Source: Pestalotiopsis fici W106-1
Lineage: Eukaryota > Ascomycota > Sordariomycetes > Amphisphaeriales > Sporocadaceae
NCBI RefSeq assembly: GCF_000516985.1
Contig: NW_006917093.1
Location: forward strand, 3,968,001 to 4,032,000
Direction: 5' to 3'
DNA: 64,000 bases
Shown here in pieces: positions 1-11,208 of the stretch (position 1 is the stretch's first letter; every line of letters starts with the position of its first letter). The translations under genes and the position numbers were made by a program. Below the pieces are notes generated by a model that saw nothing but the letters and a program-made list of their open reading frames with translations, was not told the origin of the DNA and ran no database searches.

Positions 1-1080
1 GGTTGCTCAGGTACGATTCTACAGCTTCTTCGTATAAGGGGTCGACCACAGGCCCGGAATCCTTTACTCTGGATTCTCTCTCACCACCAATCACATTGCC
101 TCTGCTTCATTTCCCCGCGGAGCAAACAAAGAGACAGCGACAGACGATCCTCGTTAAAGTATGGTTGATGATTGCAGCATTCTACAGACGTGCGGGGGTG
201 TTTAGTCAGTGCCAGAACGCCATCGATGAGGCCAAGAAGATTATTGAAGCCATGGAATTGGATATTGCCAAGGACACGTCTGGATCTGTTGGAATCAGTC
301 ACCCTGGTTGGGGTGGTAAGAGAAGTGTCGAGGAGCTATGGGCTGATGTTCACTCGGAGGTATGCATTCCCTTGGTGCATTTTGCCCACCACCTTTAATT
401 ACATACCACATCATGAAGTTCATTTACTAACATTGGTCCAGACTGGTTCCCTCTCAGTTGCCGAGGGTATTCCATACAAAGCTCGAGCCGACTTTGAAGA
501 AGCTTTGATGCACAATGCAAACCATCCGGCTGCCATTGTAGGATTGTCGACGATCTTGTTGGACATTTATGCCGAGGTCCTTTCGCCTGCGCCAGCCATT
601 CCAGGTATCGCAGAGCCGGACGGGCAGCCAATCAATATTGATGATCCAACAGCAACACACGAGAGTCTCGCATTGCGATCAAAATCTGCACTGGCCCTCA
701 CTGCTCTCCCATCCGGTCCATTAGGACTTGGCGGAGAGGCGACGAGTTCACCTGCAATTAGTGGATCACCTCCCAAGCAGCAGCGGAAGCCATCCCAGGC
801 CGTGTCGATCGAAGAGCTCCCAGCGCCATACAAGGCAAAATCGCTACCTCTAGTGGACAGACTTGCTGCCAGAGATCGGGCATACGGTCTGCTGTCGGGC
901 CTCACGCGACTCGGCACTGGCTGGAACAACTCGGATGCGTGGTTTGCTCTGGCCAGGGCTCACGAGGAGAGTGGCCAGATGGACAAGGCAAAAGAAGCCC
1001 TTTGGTGGTGCGTGGAGCTGGAGGAAGGCAGGGGCATTCGCGACTGGAATAATGTTGGCGCAGGTCGTTATGTCCTGTAA
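1..1080 (+). CDS. YPP1: YPP1-type TPR protein, C-terminal part (5' truncated)
   Basis: This is the 3' end of a gene that starts left of the window. The open frame runs from base 3 to 359, then an intron at 360-441 (donor gtatgc, branch ttactaac, acceptor ccag), then 442-1080 ending in TAA. The join keeps frame and reads SEVHSE-type sequence into TGSLSVAEG. About 331 residues are visible, with TPR-like helical pairs: KARADFEEALMHNANHPAA and, near the end, NSDAWFALARAHEESGQMDK. A low-complexity loop rich in S, P and A separates them. This pattern fits the YPP1/TTC7 family, which with EFR3 brings the PI4-kinase STT4 to the plasma membrane; in filamentous fungi it is often annotated as filamentation protein Rhf1. 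The family assignment rests on recognition of the C-terminal repeats only. Confidence 0.75.
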
Positions 1081-2414
1081 AGAAGTGCCAGATGGTATTG
1101 AATTTTTGTCATAGCAAAGATACCCACATCGTCGGGATAAGCGACTGTTGAACTGGGAGGCCCTCAGGACACACACAAAAAACAGAATCCAGTAATGTCT
1201 TGCAGACTTGTGTCTACCAGAAAGGGACTGGCAACTGCCGTGAACTTGTAATTGTGCAAAGATGCGGCACCGGCACTTTGCGTTGAGCTTAGAGTACTGT
1301 CAAACTGTCCGTAGTGCTTACACCTGACTGTTTATCAGGCTCTCTGCGAGCAAAGTGTTTCAGCGACTTATTGAGCGATACCGTTCATTCATCCTACTCA
1401 AGATGCACTCAGGGTGCGGCTCTATTGTGCGACTGCGTATGCTTTTATGCTCCTTTCAACCTGCTAACCATGAGGGTAAGCTCAAGGTGTGGCCGGGGCC
1501 AAGGGCCAAGAGTCTATAGTTGAATTTTGCAAGCCAAGACTGCCTAAATAGGCATTTATACCTTCCTGCAAATTGTTGCCAGATGAATGTTATACTCAGC
1601 CACGGACAACTGGACCAAGACTCTGGACACTGTTGTAATAAAACACATTGCGCGAGATATGTGGCGGTGTTACTTTGAAGCTCAAGCAGAATCTCGCAAG
1701 TCATAACCTCTATATTCTATGATCTACATTATCTTACCAATCTGGGCCGCTCGCATTGGTCAGATACCCCGACTTTGCATCTGCTGTTTTGGCTTGCCTA
1801 TTTCAACTAACCTACCCCATTGCGGGGGTTGGATATGGCTACTACCTAGGTGATGATATAGTGGGAAACGGAGTAACTGCATGTAGACTTTTTTTTCTCA
1901 CTTCTCCGCACCTTCACATCGGCTGTTCTTCCCCGAGGTTATGGGGGAGTGGATCAAAGACCAGTCAAGAAGACGAATGAGGTTGTACAGCATCGTCGAG
2001 GACTGCAGATTCGAAGATGCAAGTCCCGCGACGGGAATTGCCCGGAAAATACATTGATTCGCACAAGCTCTGTTGGTCATCTGAGGGTGCGAGCAAAGGG
2101 CCTACCTGCCACTCGAGTCATGATCTTTCCTTTCATTCTCTTTACAACTTGACTAATCATTATCGTCATATACAAACGGTGGTACACGACTGGCACATTG
2201 AGCCGATTCATATATTCGACCTCACCATCAATCGATCAGCTTGCTTTTCATCAAGTCAACTCGGCAAGACAGATAGACACAAGACCCTGCACACTCAATC
2301 TGGACAGGTCAAGGTGGTCATCTCTTATCGCTGTGACTTCGCAGCCAATGTCACCGTGTCAACGAATTCACCCCGTCAGACTACCCTGATCGGCAGCACG
2401 ACACCGCCGCAAAC
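1081..2414. other. Intergenic, no gene seen
   Basis: Only short overlapping frames without codon bias are present. The stretch must contain the 3' end of the YPP1-type transcript and the promoter of the downstream transporter. A perfect CCTAGG core occurs near 1846. Confidence 0.6.
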
Positions 2415-4279
2415 ATGGCTTCAAGTTTACTGCCCACCGATGTGTCGGAATACCAAGCATTGGAAAAGAAGCTTGTGCGAAAGATTGATTGGAGGCTCAT
2501 GCCAGTCCTGGTGGTGATGATCGTTCTCAAGTAAGGGCAAGCCAAGCTTATCGTTGCAAAATATCATCTTGCGTTTCTTTTCTATGTGTCTGCGCTCTTG
2601 CTAATGTTGGAACATGCAGCTATCTTGACCGTCAAGCACTCCCCAACGCTCGTGTGCAGGGCATCGAAGATGACCTCGGCCTTGCAGGGGACGACTATAA
2701 TGTGGCTATATCGGTCTTGTTTGCCGGATACATTGCCTTGCAGATTCCATCCAACATGATTCTCACTCGAGTACGGCCAAGCATATACCTGCCTCTTTGT
2801 ATGGCTCTATGGTAAGTCTTTGTCTGTTGCTCTGTCGGTCCTTTCTGGCTATATGGTCCAGACTAAACATTGTACAGGGGAGCCGTATCTGCATGTACTG
2901 CTGCAGTGACAAGTTTCCATGGCCTAGTAGCTTGCCGTTTCTTTCTCGGCTTTCTCGAAGCTCCCTTCTTTCCTGGTGCGCTTTTCTTGTTGTCGTCGTG
3001 GTACACGCCCAAAGAGCTTGCTACACGGACGGCAGTTCTCTACACGGGCAGTCTCTTGTCCAGCGCCTTTGGCGGCCTGGTGGGCGCCGGCGTACAATAC
3101 GGGCTCGACGGCGCCCACGGACTACACGCCTGGCAGTGGCTGTTCATCATTGAGGGCTCGGCGACCGTCTTCCTCTCGCTGTGCTCCGTGTTCCTGCTGC
3201 CCGACTTCCCGGGCACGACGCGGTGGCTGTCGGAGCAGGAAAAGGCCATTGCCAAGGACCGGCTCCACCGGCACAGCGGCAGCCAAGACGAGGAGCGCGG
3301 GCCCGTCCTCCGCGGCGTCCGGCTCGCCCTCGCCGACTACAAGGTGTGGCTGCTGGCCGCCGTGGTCATCACCAAGACGACGGCCGCGGCGGTCACGTCG
3401 TTTGTCCCGACCCTGGTGGCCACTTTTGAATTCTCCAGCGTGCAGTCGCTGCTCATGACGGCGCCGCCGTACGTGTTTGCCGCCATTGTCGCCATGGCCG
3501 TCAGTATCTCGAGCGACCGCCGCGCCGAGCGGTACGGCCACCTCGTCGTGCCCCTTGCGGTCGGCATGGTGGGCTATATTGTTGCGGCGTCCACGACGAC
3601 GCTGGCGCCGCGGTACTTTTCCCTATTCTTGATGCTCGGGGGAGTTTACGGCAGCTTCAATGTAAGCAGCATGTTTTCCTAGAAGAGTCTATCTTTGAGA
3701 TTTGGCGGTCCCGTAACTTTGTCTCGGGAAATACCTGCCTACCTAGTAGCGGTAGCTCGAGAACTTGGTGGAAATTTCTATACAATCATGAAAAGATTTG
3801 AGAGGCTAACACATTTCGACGCACTAGGTCACGTACGCCTGGATATCGTCGACGGTATGAAAACTATTTTCTTATATTTTGAACTCCATAGACCGATCCT
3901 TTTTGTCTTGTAGTTCTGGCTGATTATAAACTAGATCCCGCGTCCACTCGAGAAGCGCGCGGCGGCATTCGCTTTTGCCAACATGGTAGGCAATTTTGCG
4001 CAAATCTACTCGCCGTACATGTACAACTCGTCCACGGGGCCGCGCTACCTCCCGGCCATGACAGCCAACACCGTCTTTGTGTTTGCCTCCATCTGTTGTG
4101 CCACCGTCTTGCGATTCTGTCTGGTGCGCGAGAATCGCAAGCTCGACGCTCTTGAGAACGTTCAGGAGGACGACGGTGGTAGTCCCGAGAAGGGCGAGCT
4201 GGAAAAACGCGACGAAATTGTCCAGGAGAGCCGAGTCGGTCCCCTTGCGCTGAGTCCTGGCTTCCGATATACTCTTTGA
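2415..4279 (+). CDS. MFS transporter, anion:cation symporter (ACS / Dal5-like) family
   Basis: Five exons: 2415-2530, 2620-2811, 2878-3661, 3828-3854 and 3935-4279, giving 487 residues. All introns are GT-AG and every junction keeps frame; the 27-nt fourth exon (VTYAWISST) links the transmembrane segments. The N-terminus has the family hallmark LVRKIDWRLMP then NYLDRQALPNAR, followed by about 12 hydrophobic segments. The stretch RFFLGFLEAPFFPGALFLLS and the later RPLEKRAAAFAFANMVGNFA are typical of allantoate/nicotinate/phthalate-type permeases. It should act in the plasma membrane importing a small organic anion; the substrate cannot be read from sequence. The charged C-terminal tail (about 45 residues) is cytosolic. 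It is convergent with the SMP-30-type gene, leaving about 0.5 kb between stops. Confidence 0.9.
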
Positions 4280-4815
4280 AAAGGGTACAACGCCAGTCAA
4301 CTCTTTGATCGTAGGGAGACGTGTAAAGCTTGGCAAAGAGGGTGCATGTAAATGATGATAGTTGCAGAATGAGATTTCAGAAAGAGCACAGAAAGGCTCG
4401 TGGTTGATACATCGGGAATGGTGTATTTTCAGCTGGTTCATCAGACCTGAGAATAGATGACATAAGCTATCACAATTCCATTTTGATCATGTTGTACTTT
4501 TGAGCGAGTCTAGGGGTCGAAATAAACCAGTCAGGCGGTTCAATTCCCCCCCCCCAAGGCCGATTTATACTGGCAAAGTTCCCAGAAATCGGTCTCGTCA
4601 ATAAGTGTATCACGGGCTTGGCGCAAAGCTTTGCAGGCCTTGAAGTCAGGGGATGAGATGCACATTTGTCATTTTTATAGTCGTGTCCTCAGGATCGGTT
4701 CATCATAATTAGAGGGCAAGTACAAGCCTCTTCACTTGGAAACTGATGTTTCTTTTTACTGTATTGTTTTTCTTGGCCTCAAAATTACCCAGCCCATTAT
4801 CTAACGCCAACAACT
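4280..4815. other. Convergent 3' intergenic region
   Basis: It lies between two facing stop codons. It holds a run of ten C near 4546-4555 and no credible frame. Confidence 0.6.
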
Positions 4816-6083
4816 TTACGCGTCCAGCTTGAACAGGTGAGGCTCCTGGCCACGAACACCGACATCGATTCGGAACAAGCCACCGCTAAAGTCGACCTCC
4901 TCGGGGGTGCCCTGGCCCTCCTCCATGCCGGCGGTGGTAATGAAGATCTCCGTGCCGACAAATTCGACGCAGGTAATGTTGCGGGTCGGCATCTTGATGC
5001 AGCCGATCAGCTGGCCCTTGGGCGAGATCTTGAGCACCACGGCGTCGCCGTACACGGCGCACCACATGTTGCCCTCGACGTCGATGCGGTGGCCGTCGGG
5101 CTCGCCCTGGCCATTGTACATGAAGAAGATGCGCTCGTTTGACACGGCGGGCCCTTCAGCCGTGTCGGCATAGTCAAAGGCGTGGATCACGCGCGACGAC
5201 GAGTGCGTAAAGTACATGGTCTTCTTGTCCGGCGACCAGCTCACCGAGTTGGGGATGGACACTGGGCCCTTGACCTCCAGGCCGGGGTCTCCGGCGTGGA
5301 ACAACCACAGGGCACCTAGATCCATGAACATGTCAGCAAAATTTCTGATAACTGTCTATCAAACTTATATGACGGGAAAAGAAGAAACCAATGTAGTTTC
5401 TTCTTTGCTTGTAGATAGATTGCAACGAGACCCCATCAACTGGGACCGCAACAAAAGAAATTCATAGGCGACCAAGGTATATACTACTCACCCTCGGGTT
5501 GCACGGGGCCATAACCAAAATCCGTCATACTGCCGAGCCAGAAGCGGCCATGAGGATCGACAGCACCGTCGTTGCCACGGATGCGCTCCTTGTCCTCGAC
5601 GTAGAACTTGGTCAGGTACTCGTAGCGGCCCGAGTCGCGGTGCAGGATGGCGGCGCCGTGCTTGGCGCCGACGAGGATGCGCTCGCGCGGGTCGACGCCG
5701 GCAATGTCGGCCGTGACGCCGACGCGGACGTCGAGCTGCAGCGTCGACAGCGACTCGGGCCCCCGGTGCAGGTCCACCGTGTGTATGCGCTTCTCGATGA
5801 TGTCGACAAAGCGCAGGCGGTGGCTCGCCTTTTCGTAGTACGGCCCCTCGCCCAGCGCGCAGTGGAGCTTGATCCACGGCTCCTTGATCTCCCACTCCTG
5901 CAGCGATGCCGGTGCGGCGGCGGCGGCGGCGGCGTTTGACGACATGTTCCTGACCTCCACGTCCTTTTCTGCTGACTCCTTTCCTTTTGCCTGCTGCTGC
6001 TGCTGCTGTTTCGAATTTTCTTTCTGCGCCTTCTTCTTCCTCAGTCCCAAAGTCTCCAAAATTCTAGTAAGAATCCTTGCCAT
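4816..6083 (-). CDS. SMP-30/gluconolactonase-type beta-propeller protein
   Basis: Two exons on the minus strand, 6083-5492 and 5315-4816, with intron 5316-5491 (donor GTGAGT, acceptor CTAG); 363 residues from the first ATG. The SMP-30 fold is shown by the four metal-site blocks in order: LGEGPYYE (Glu), RGNDGAVDPHGRFW (Asn), IPNSVSWSPDKK (Asn) and GEPDGHRIDVEGNMW (Asp). The family hydrolyses sugar lactones or related esters with a divalent metal; the substrate here is unknown. The first 63 residues are not part of the fold: a basic amphipathic start (MARILTRILETLGL), a glutamine run and an alanine run. A second ATG at 5945 would give 317 residues, the usual family length, so the start is uncertain. 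Confidence 0.85.
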
Positions 6084-8757
6084 TGAAGAAGGGAAAGAAA
6101 ATCGGTCCCCGTTCTTATGAAGCAAGGCTGGCTCTGGGTCCCGCCCGCGCCGTGCTGCTCCGGTGGGGATTGCGGGCGGTTCTCGGAGCGGATCGGTTCG
6201 ATTTCAATCGAAGGTTTTCGGCACGCATCCGAAAAAAATTGCATCGATCGAGATTGTTTTTTTGTTTTTTTATCTTCCTTTTGGAATCCACTTGCGGGAT
6301 GGTGACGCGAACAAGGCGAAAAAGAGAGATCAAAGCTTTGCCTTTAAATAGCTTGACTCTTCAATGCAAACTTTCGCCCCGAGACCTCACATTGTGGTAT
6401 AAACGACACGCTTCACTACAACTGTGTTCTCTTTACATGCACCGGAATGCGGGCCTTCGCTCCGCAGTATCGACATTTCTCCGTCGTTTATATGTTCATT
6501 TCCCGGAGTTTTCGGTTCAATGGCAAATCAGTGAACTCGACGGCTATATTGAAGTATATTCATTATTTGTCAGGGGTTTCAAGCTTGTAGCGTAGAGGGT
6601 TGTGTATTTTGTCTGGCAAGCATGAAGAAATAGATACGATTGAATGGGCGGGCTCGTCACTACTAATTACGGGTGCGCTTGTATGAAGGCGGTAAGCCCG
6701 TGGCAGTAGTACCCTGGAGGCACAAAATAGTTTCATTGATGGGCCAGCCCCCGACGTCGTTTTGAAGCAGAGCAGAGCATAACAAGATCAAGACGAGAGC
6801 GGACAATGAGAGTGCGACTGCATGTTCTGATGTCTAGCAGGAAGAGTCGACGGCAATAGATTGGAGCCATAGACGCGATAGAGCCCACCCCCAAGTGTGG
6901 TGACCTGGCAGTCTATTGTTGGTGACGAACGAGACCCATAAGATACACTACCTACTACATACTCCAGCTCAGCACGATGGAGTCTTTGGGGGGGACGGTC
7001 ACGTAGACGCCGCACCCTCCACCTCTTTTGCTTCCCTTCCCTCCCCACTAGCAACGTGTTTCGTTGCGTGACGTGACCAGACCGCAAGTTTGCGCCGCGG
7101 CCGCGGAACACCGGAACCTGTGACGCGGGGTCCCAATAGTGTTGCATTCTTCCCAAAAAGGTGTCAGTCAGCCAGCGAGCGATTCCCAGCAACCCAGTCA
7201 GTTTGGTCCAAGTCAGGACGCCGTTCAAATGGTTCTCGCACGTATATTCCGTACCGTCGAGTGAAATACTTTAGCAAGTGGAGCTCCTTGTTTTTGGCGT
7301 ATTCGTGTGTGCGGCCATGGCTGACCGCTCCGTCCTTGTTATTTTTTTTTTTTTCCTTCCCACCCTGTCTCTCTCTCTCGCTTCTCTCTCAGTGCTGAAT
7401 CAAAGAGGTACACAACGGCAGGAGCTCATCCATCTTTGCATGGGGTGACCGTGACAAGCCAGAGCCAGAAATTGACAGGTAAGATTCTTGAGATTTCGTA
7501 TGGACGAGATGGTGGTTGTAGGATGAGACAAAGGTCAAGCCTTGCCGAACATAGGACCGGGCTGAGGAAAGAAGGGACAGTGTCTGTACATGGATGCCCT
7601 CACTTGCGGCATCCTCGCCCACTGATTTTTCCGCGACTTGCAACAGGACTATTGCAGTTGGTACATGCCCCCAAAACTCAATTGCAAGCAAGAAGAATTG
7701 CCGACCAGTTAGTGTTACTTGGGGCCATGTATGTATATGGGGGGGCAGACTTGGCAAAGGCCTTTTTTCTTTTTCCAACCCAGCAGCTTGGAAGGATGCC
7801 GGCGATCGCGTGGAGGGCCCCAATGCAGCCGGAGCCAGCCCGCCCAGGAATGTATGTACGGATTACCCTTGCTTGGACACTACTGAAATGTAGTACACAC
7901 ACTATGATACGTACGTGCAGCAATCGCAAGAGGCCGCAACAGGGCATGTCCTTGGCTGACTGGCGCTTTTTGTATCGCATCTTGCCTCCGTGCGAGCGAG
8001 AGCAGAGACGAAGGGAGAGACGGAGGGAGGGAGGGGTACGGTACTCGTGCCGTCCCGCATATCTCTAAAAAAGGTCACTACGACTACTGTAGCGTAGTTG
8101 GTTGGCCCCAGTGCTGCTGCTGCTGCTCCAAGATGATCTGCGCCATAAGTCTGAGGTATGTAGGTACTTTACCTAGGAACGCATGCCGCGATTGTGCCCA
8201 AGTGCAGCTGATGAGTACCGTTAAGGTAGTAGATATTCCATAAACTATAGGCCGGTGCTGTGCAATGAGGCAGTAGTAACTCTGTCTAGATTAGTGAAGT
8301 CGACATGGACAGGCTTTTAGTACCTTATATCTGAACCTACATTACCTTCATAGGTCGTGTGTGTACCAACTAGGTAAAGTACCTAGCCAGGGAATTCGTA
8401 AAAGGGAATAAGCCGCCTTTTCCAGGCTCCCTCATAGCCCTGGCGACAGTTGCGAAATTTTGAGGCGGTACGTAGTAGTAGTAACTGGCTGCTGCATGTG
8501 ATATCGATGAGACGTTATGGTCGTGCGGCTGCGCGTGTGTGGTGGTAGTATGTGTGTCTACCTGGAAATGGACGCTGGTGACCACCTGCTCTATGATGAT
8601 TTTACGTTGTGACACGAAGCACGACTGCATGGAGGGTAGGTATCCTTGGATTCTAGCTGAACAATCATTTGTGCAGTCTGTAGGTTTCGGCATCAACCTC
8701 ATGCCTTTAATAAGCGTGCTTCACTTCATGTGCCATTGGGTGCAACATTTGACGAGG

Positions 8758-8779
8758 TTTTTTTTTTTTTTTTTTTTTT
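8758..8779. repeat. Poly-T run (22)
   Basis: An uninterrupted run of 22 T, visible directly. Confidence 0.95.
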
Positions 8780-9175
8780 ATAAAAAATCAACCCATACGG
8801 TCGGCTGGGCAAGCAGCTAGCCAGCTACTGGCATTGTCAAGTACCCGACTCTGAACTGGTAGATTCACCATAATCAGAAATGATGAAACCTTCTTACTTG
8901 TTTTCGCGTATTCGGAACAGCAGGTTATTGAATCAAGCCCTGTCTATAGTCCAAATAACATATAAATTATGAAATTGAAAAGACATGGAATCAATTGTTG
9001 CTCATGCCAACAGGATGATGGGGATTCGGGGAAAGTGGTGAGCTAGGGTCATTGGATGAGGATGGAGACTGCCTAGCCGAGCCAGCGGTGCAGCGAGAGA
9101 TTAGCTGCAGATGGTGACCTGCATGCCATAGTCTTCTTCTTCACGTCGTAGTGTCATCAACCCTCCCGTCTTTTT

Positions 9176-9199
9176 GGCTCTGTGGCTCTGTGGCTCTGT
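9176..9199. repeat. Octamer repeat (GGCTCTGT)x3
   Basis: Three perfect direct copies of an 8-bp unit. Confidence 0.95.
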
Positions 9200-9794
9200 G
9201 TTATGGCCTTGGGTAGGGGTCGTTCGGCATCCGCCACGGACCCAGGGCACCGGTGTATACGCCCTGTCAACGATCTTCGTGATCATCGGTTGTCGGGAGA
9301 CCTACAGCAAGTACCCTACGGTACTAGACAGCAAGGGCGCAATCTGTCTAAGCGCTTGCCTACTCGTGATGATCACTGTCGTGGTGCATGAGAGGAGGGT
9401 ATGTAGAGTGGAAAACAAAAAGCAAAAGAAGTCGTCAAAGCCGTCAGAAGGATGGGGAACGTCATTTTGCTTACCTATACATCACCTTGGCAGGCCTGTG
9501 GCCATCATGTTGAGCTTAAGGATCCCACTGCAGCGGGGCCTGTATGAATCTTGTGTGTTTCTGCAGCGAAGAACCGATGGAAGAGTGATGACTGGAGGTG
9601 CGAAACTGGAGCATGCCATCATCAGGGATCTTATTCCATGACCATGGCGTAGAACCCACGCCGAATTAAAATAAAATAAAATAATAATAATTCAAAGAAG
9701 CAATAGCAATAGTAATGGTCCATGGTTAAAAAAAAAAGATTTGTGCTTTGACCCTCCCTAAAATCCCATCCATGCCCGCCCACGTCGTCGATGG

Positions 9795-9816
9795 CCACGC
9801 CCACGCCCACGCCCAC
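9795..9816. repeat. CCACGC hexamer repeat
   Basis: Three full copies of CCACGC and a partial fourth in direct succession. Confidence 0.9.
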
Positions 9817-10371
9817 GTCCATACCTACCGCGCCACGAGCAGGGTTTGCTGTCCACTCATTCCGGGTAGCAATGCCGCTGCTAGCTCGATGCCCAACGAT
9901 GTGATCCTCCTGGCAGAGGGCCGGGGTGGCGTGCGATGAGTGCATGGCAGGGACGGAGTCGGTGACAGAGGTACTCTTCCTCGTCTCGCTCGAGATAGAA
10001 CCTCATGGAGCCGCATCCGGAAGGTCTGCTTCTTTCGAAGTTCACCTTTAGTTTGGGGGGACGCGGGATGGAGTGGGCGAACGTGGGTTGCAAGGTCAGC
10101 CACAACCAAAGAATGTCCCCAATGTATTGGTCGCGTATTACAATGCCAACTGCAAGTCTGTATATTCCGTACGTTAGGCTATTGCCCGCCGCCCACTGCG
10201 GATGAGATGACGTGTTGCGGCTGCTTTAGCTAAACGGGACGGCTCTTGTAGGGTGCTCTGACCTCGACCACAAACACAATTGCGTCGGTGACCAATCGGG
10301 CTCAGAAACAGATCTTCGGCGGTCTCGCCAAAGGTGATATTCTCCGCGAGTGGCCAGCCAGCCAGGGGGTA

Positions 10372-10471
10372 NNNNNNNNNNNNNNNNNNNNNNNNNNNNN
10401 NNNNNNNNNNNNNNNNNNNNNNNNNNNNNNNNNNNNNNNNNNNNNNNNNNNNNNNNNNNNNNNNNNNNNNN
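10372..10471. other. Assembly gap, 100 N
   Basis: Exactly 100 undetermined bases, the usual placeholder length, so the true gap size is unknown. Distances across the gene-poor region are therefore approximate. Confidence 0.99.
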
Positions 10472-11174
10472 GAGAGCTCATTTCAGAGATAAATGATGGC
10501 TTGGTGATATAATATCAAATTGCAACGTTGAGTACGAGGGACAAGATGACCTGTGGTAAAGTCGTAATAAGTTCCTGACCAGGTGCTTCGCTTCATGGCA
10601 ACCATGCACAACACGGACTTGACTGCCCTGTCCTAGGGAGCTGGCTGCTTGCCCCCCTGCGGGTGTGTTCCAGTCGCACTTATTACCTGGGTTACTAGCT
10701 CGTAACTCCCTTACCTACCGCATCTCTCGTAAGATGTTCCCGCCTTCTGTCAACTTTACATCAAGCTATCATAAGCCACTCAGCCTGGCTTGGGGGGATG
10801 GTCCTGGCACGGCCTTGTCCCAGACATGCGTGCACTCTGGTCATCGTTGGCCCTTGGGGGGTGTTGCCTTGTCCTGCCCACAATCGTTCCTTGACTTGCA
10901 GGTGCTGTGCTCTTCTCATCATGCCGCATGCAAAGCACACCGCTGAAGCGCAATATTCACAATGTACGAGACTCGAACTTTATATAAGGGGAACCTCTGT
11001 ACAGTATGCAATGATTATAAGAGAACGCATCTTCAGACAGACACTGGTGTTTACTGCGATACGGTGTACCTTGATGTAGGCAGTAGGTGAACAAACAAAG
11101 AAACCCCTGGCATGCTGCTGCTGATACTGTGTACTATTACCAGTGGGTATGTACCTAGGTGGCAGGCACCAGAC

Positions 11175-11208
<34 letters not shown>
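11175..11208. repeat. (ATCA)n microsatellite
   Basis: About eight tandem ATCA units. Confidence 0.95.

Noticed and set aside
9174..9641. 155-codon frame starting in the GGCTCTGT repeat
   Set aside because: Its N-terminus is encoded by the repeat, and a competing frame covers it; nothing resembles a protein family.
10288..10512. Frame crossing the N gap
   Set aside because: It reads through undetermined bases and cannot be supported.
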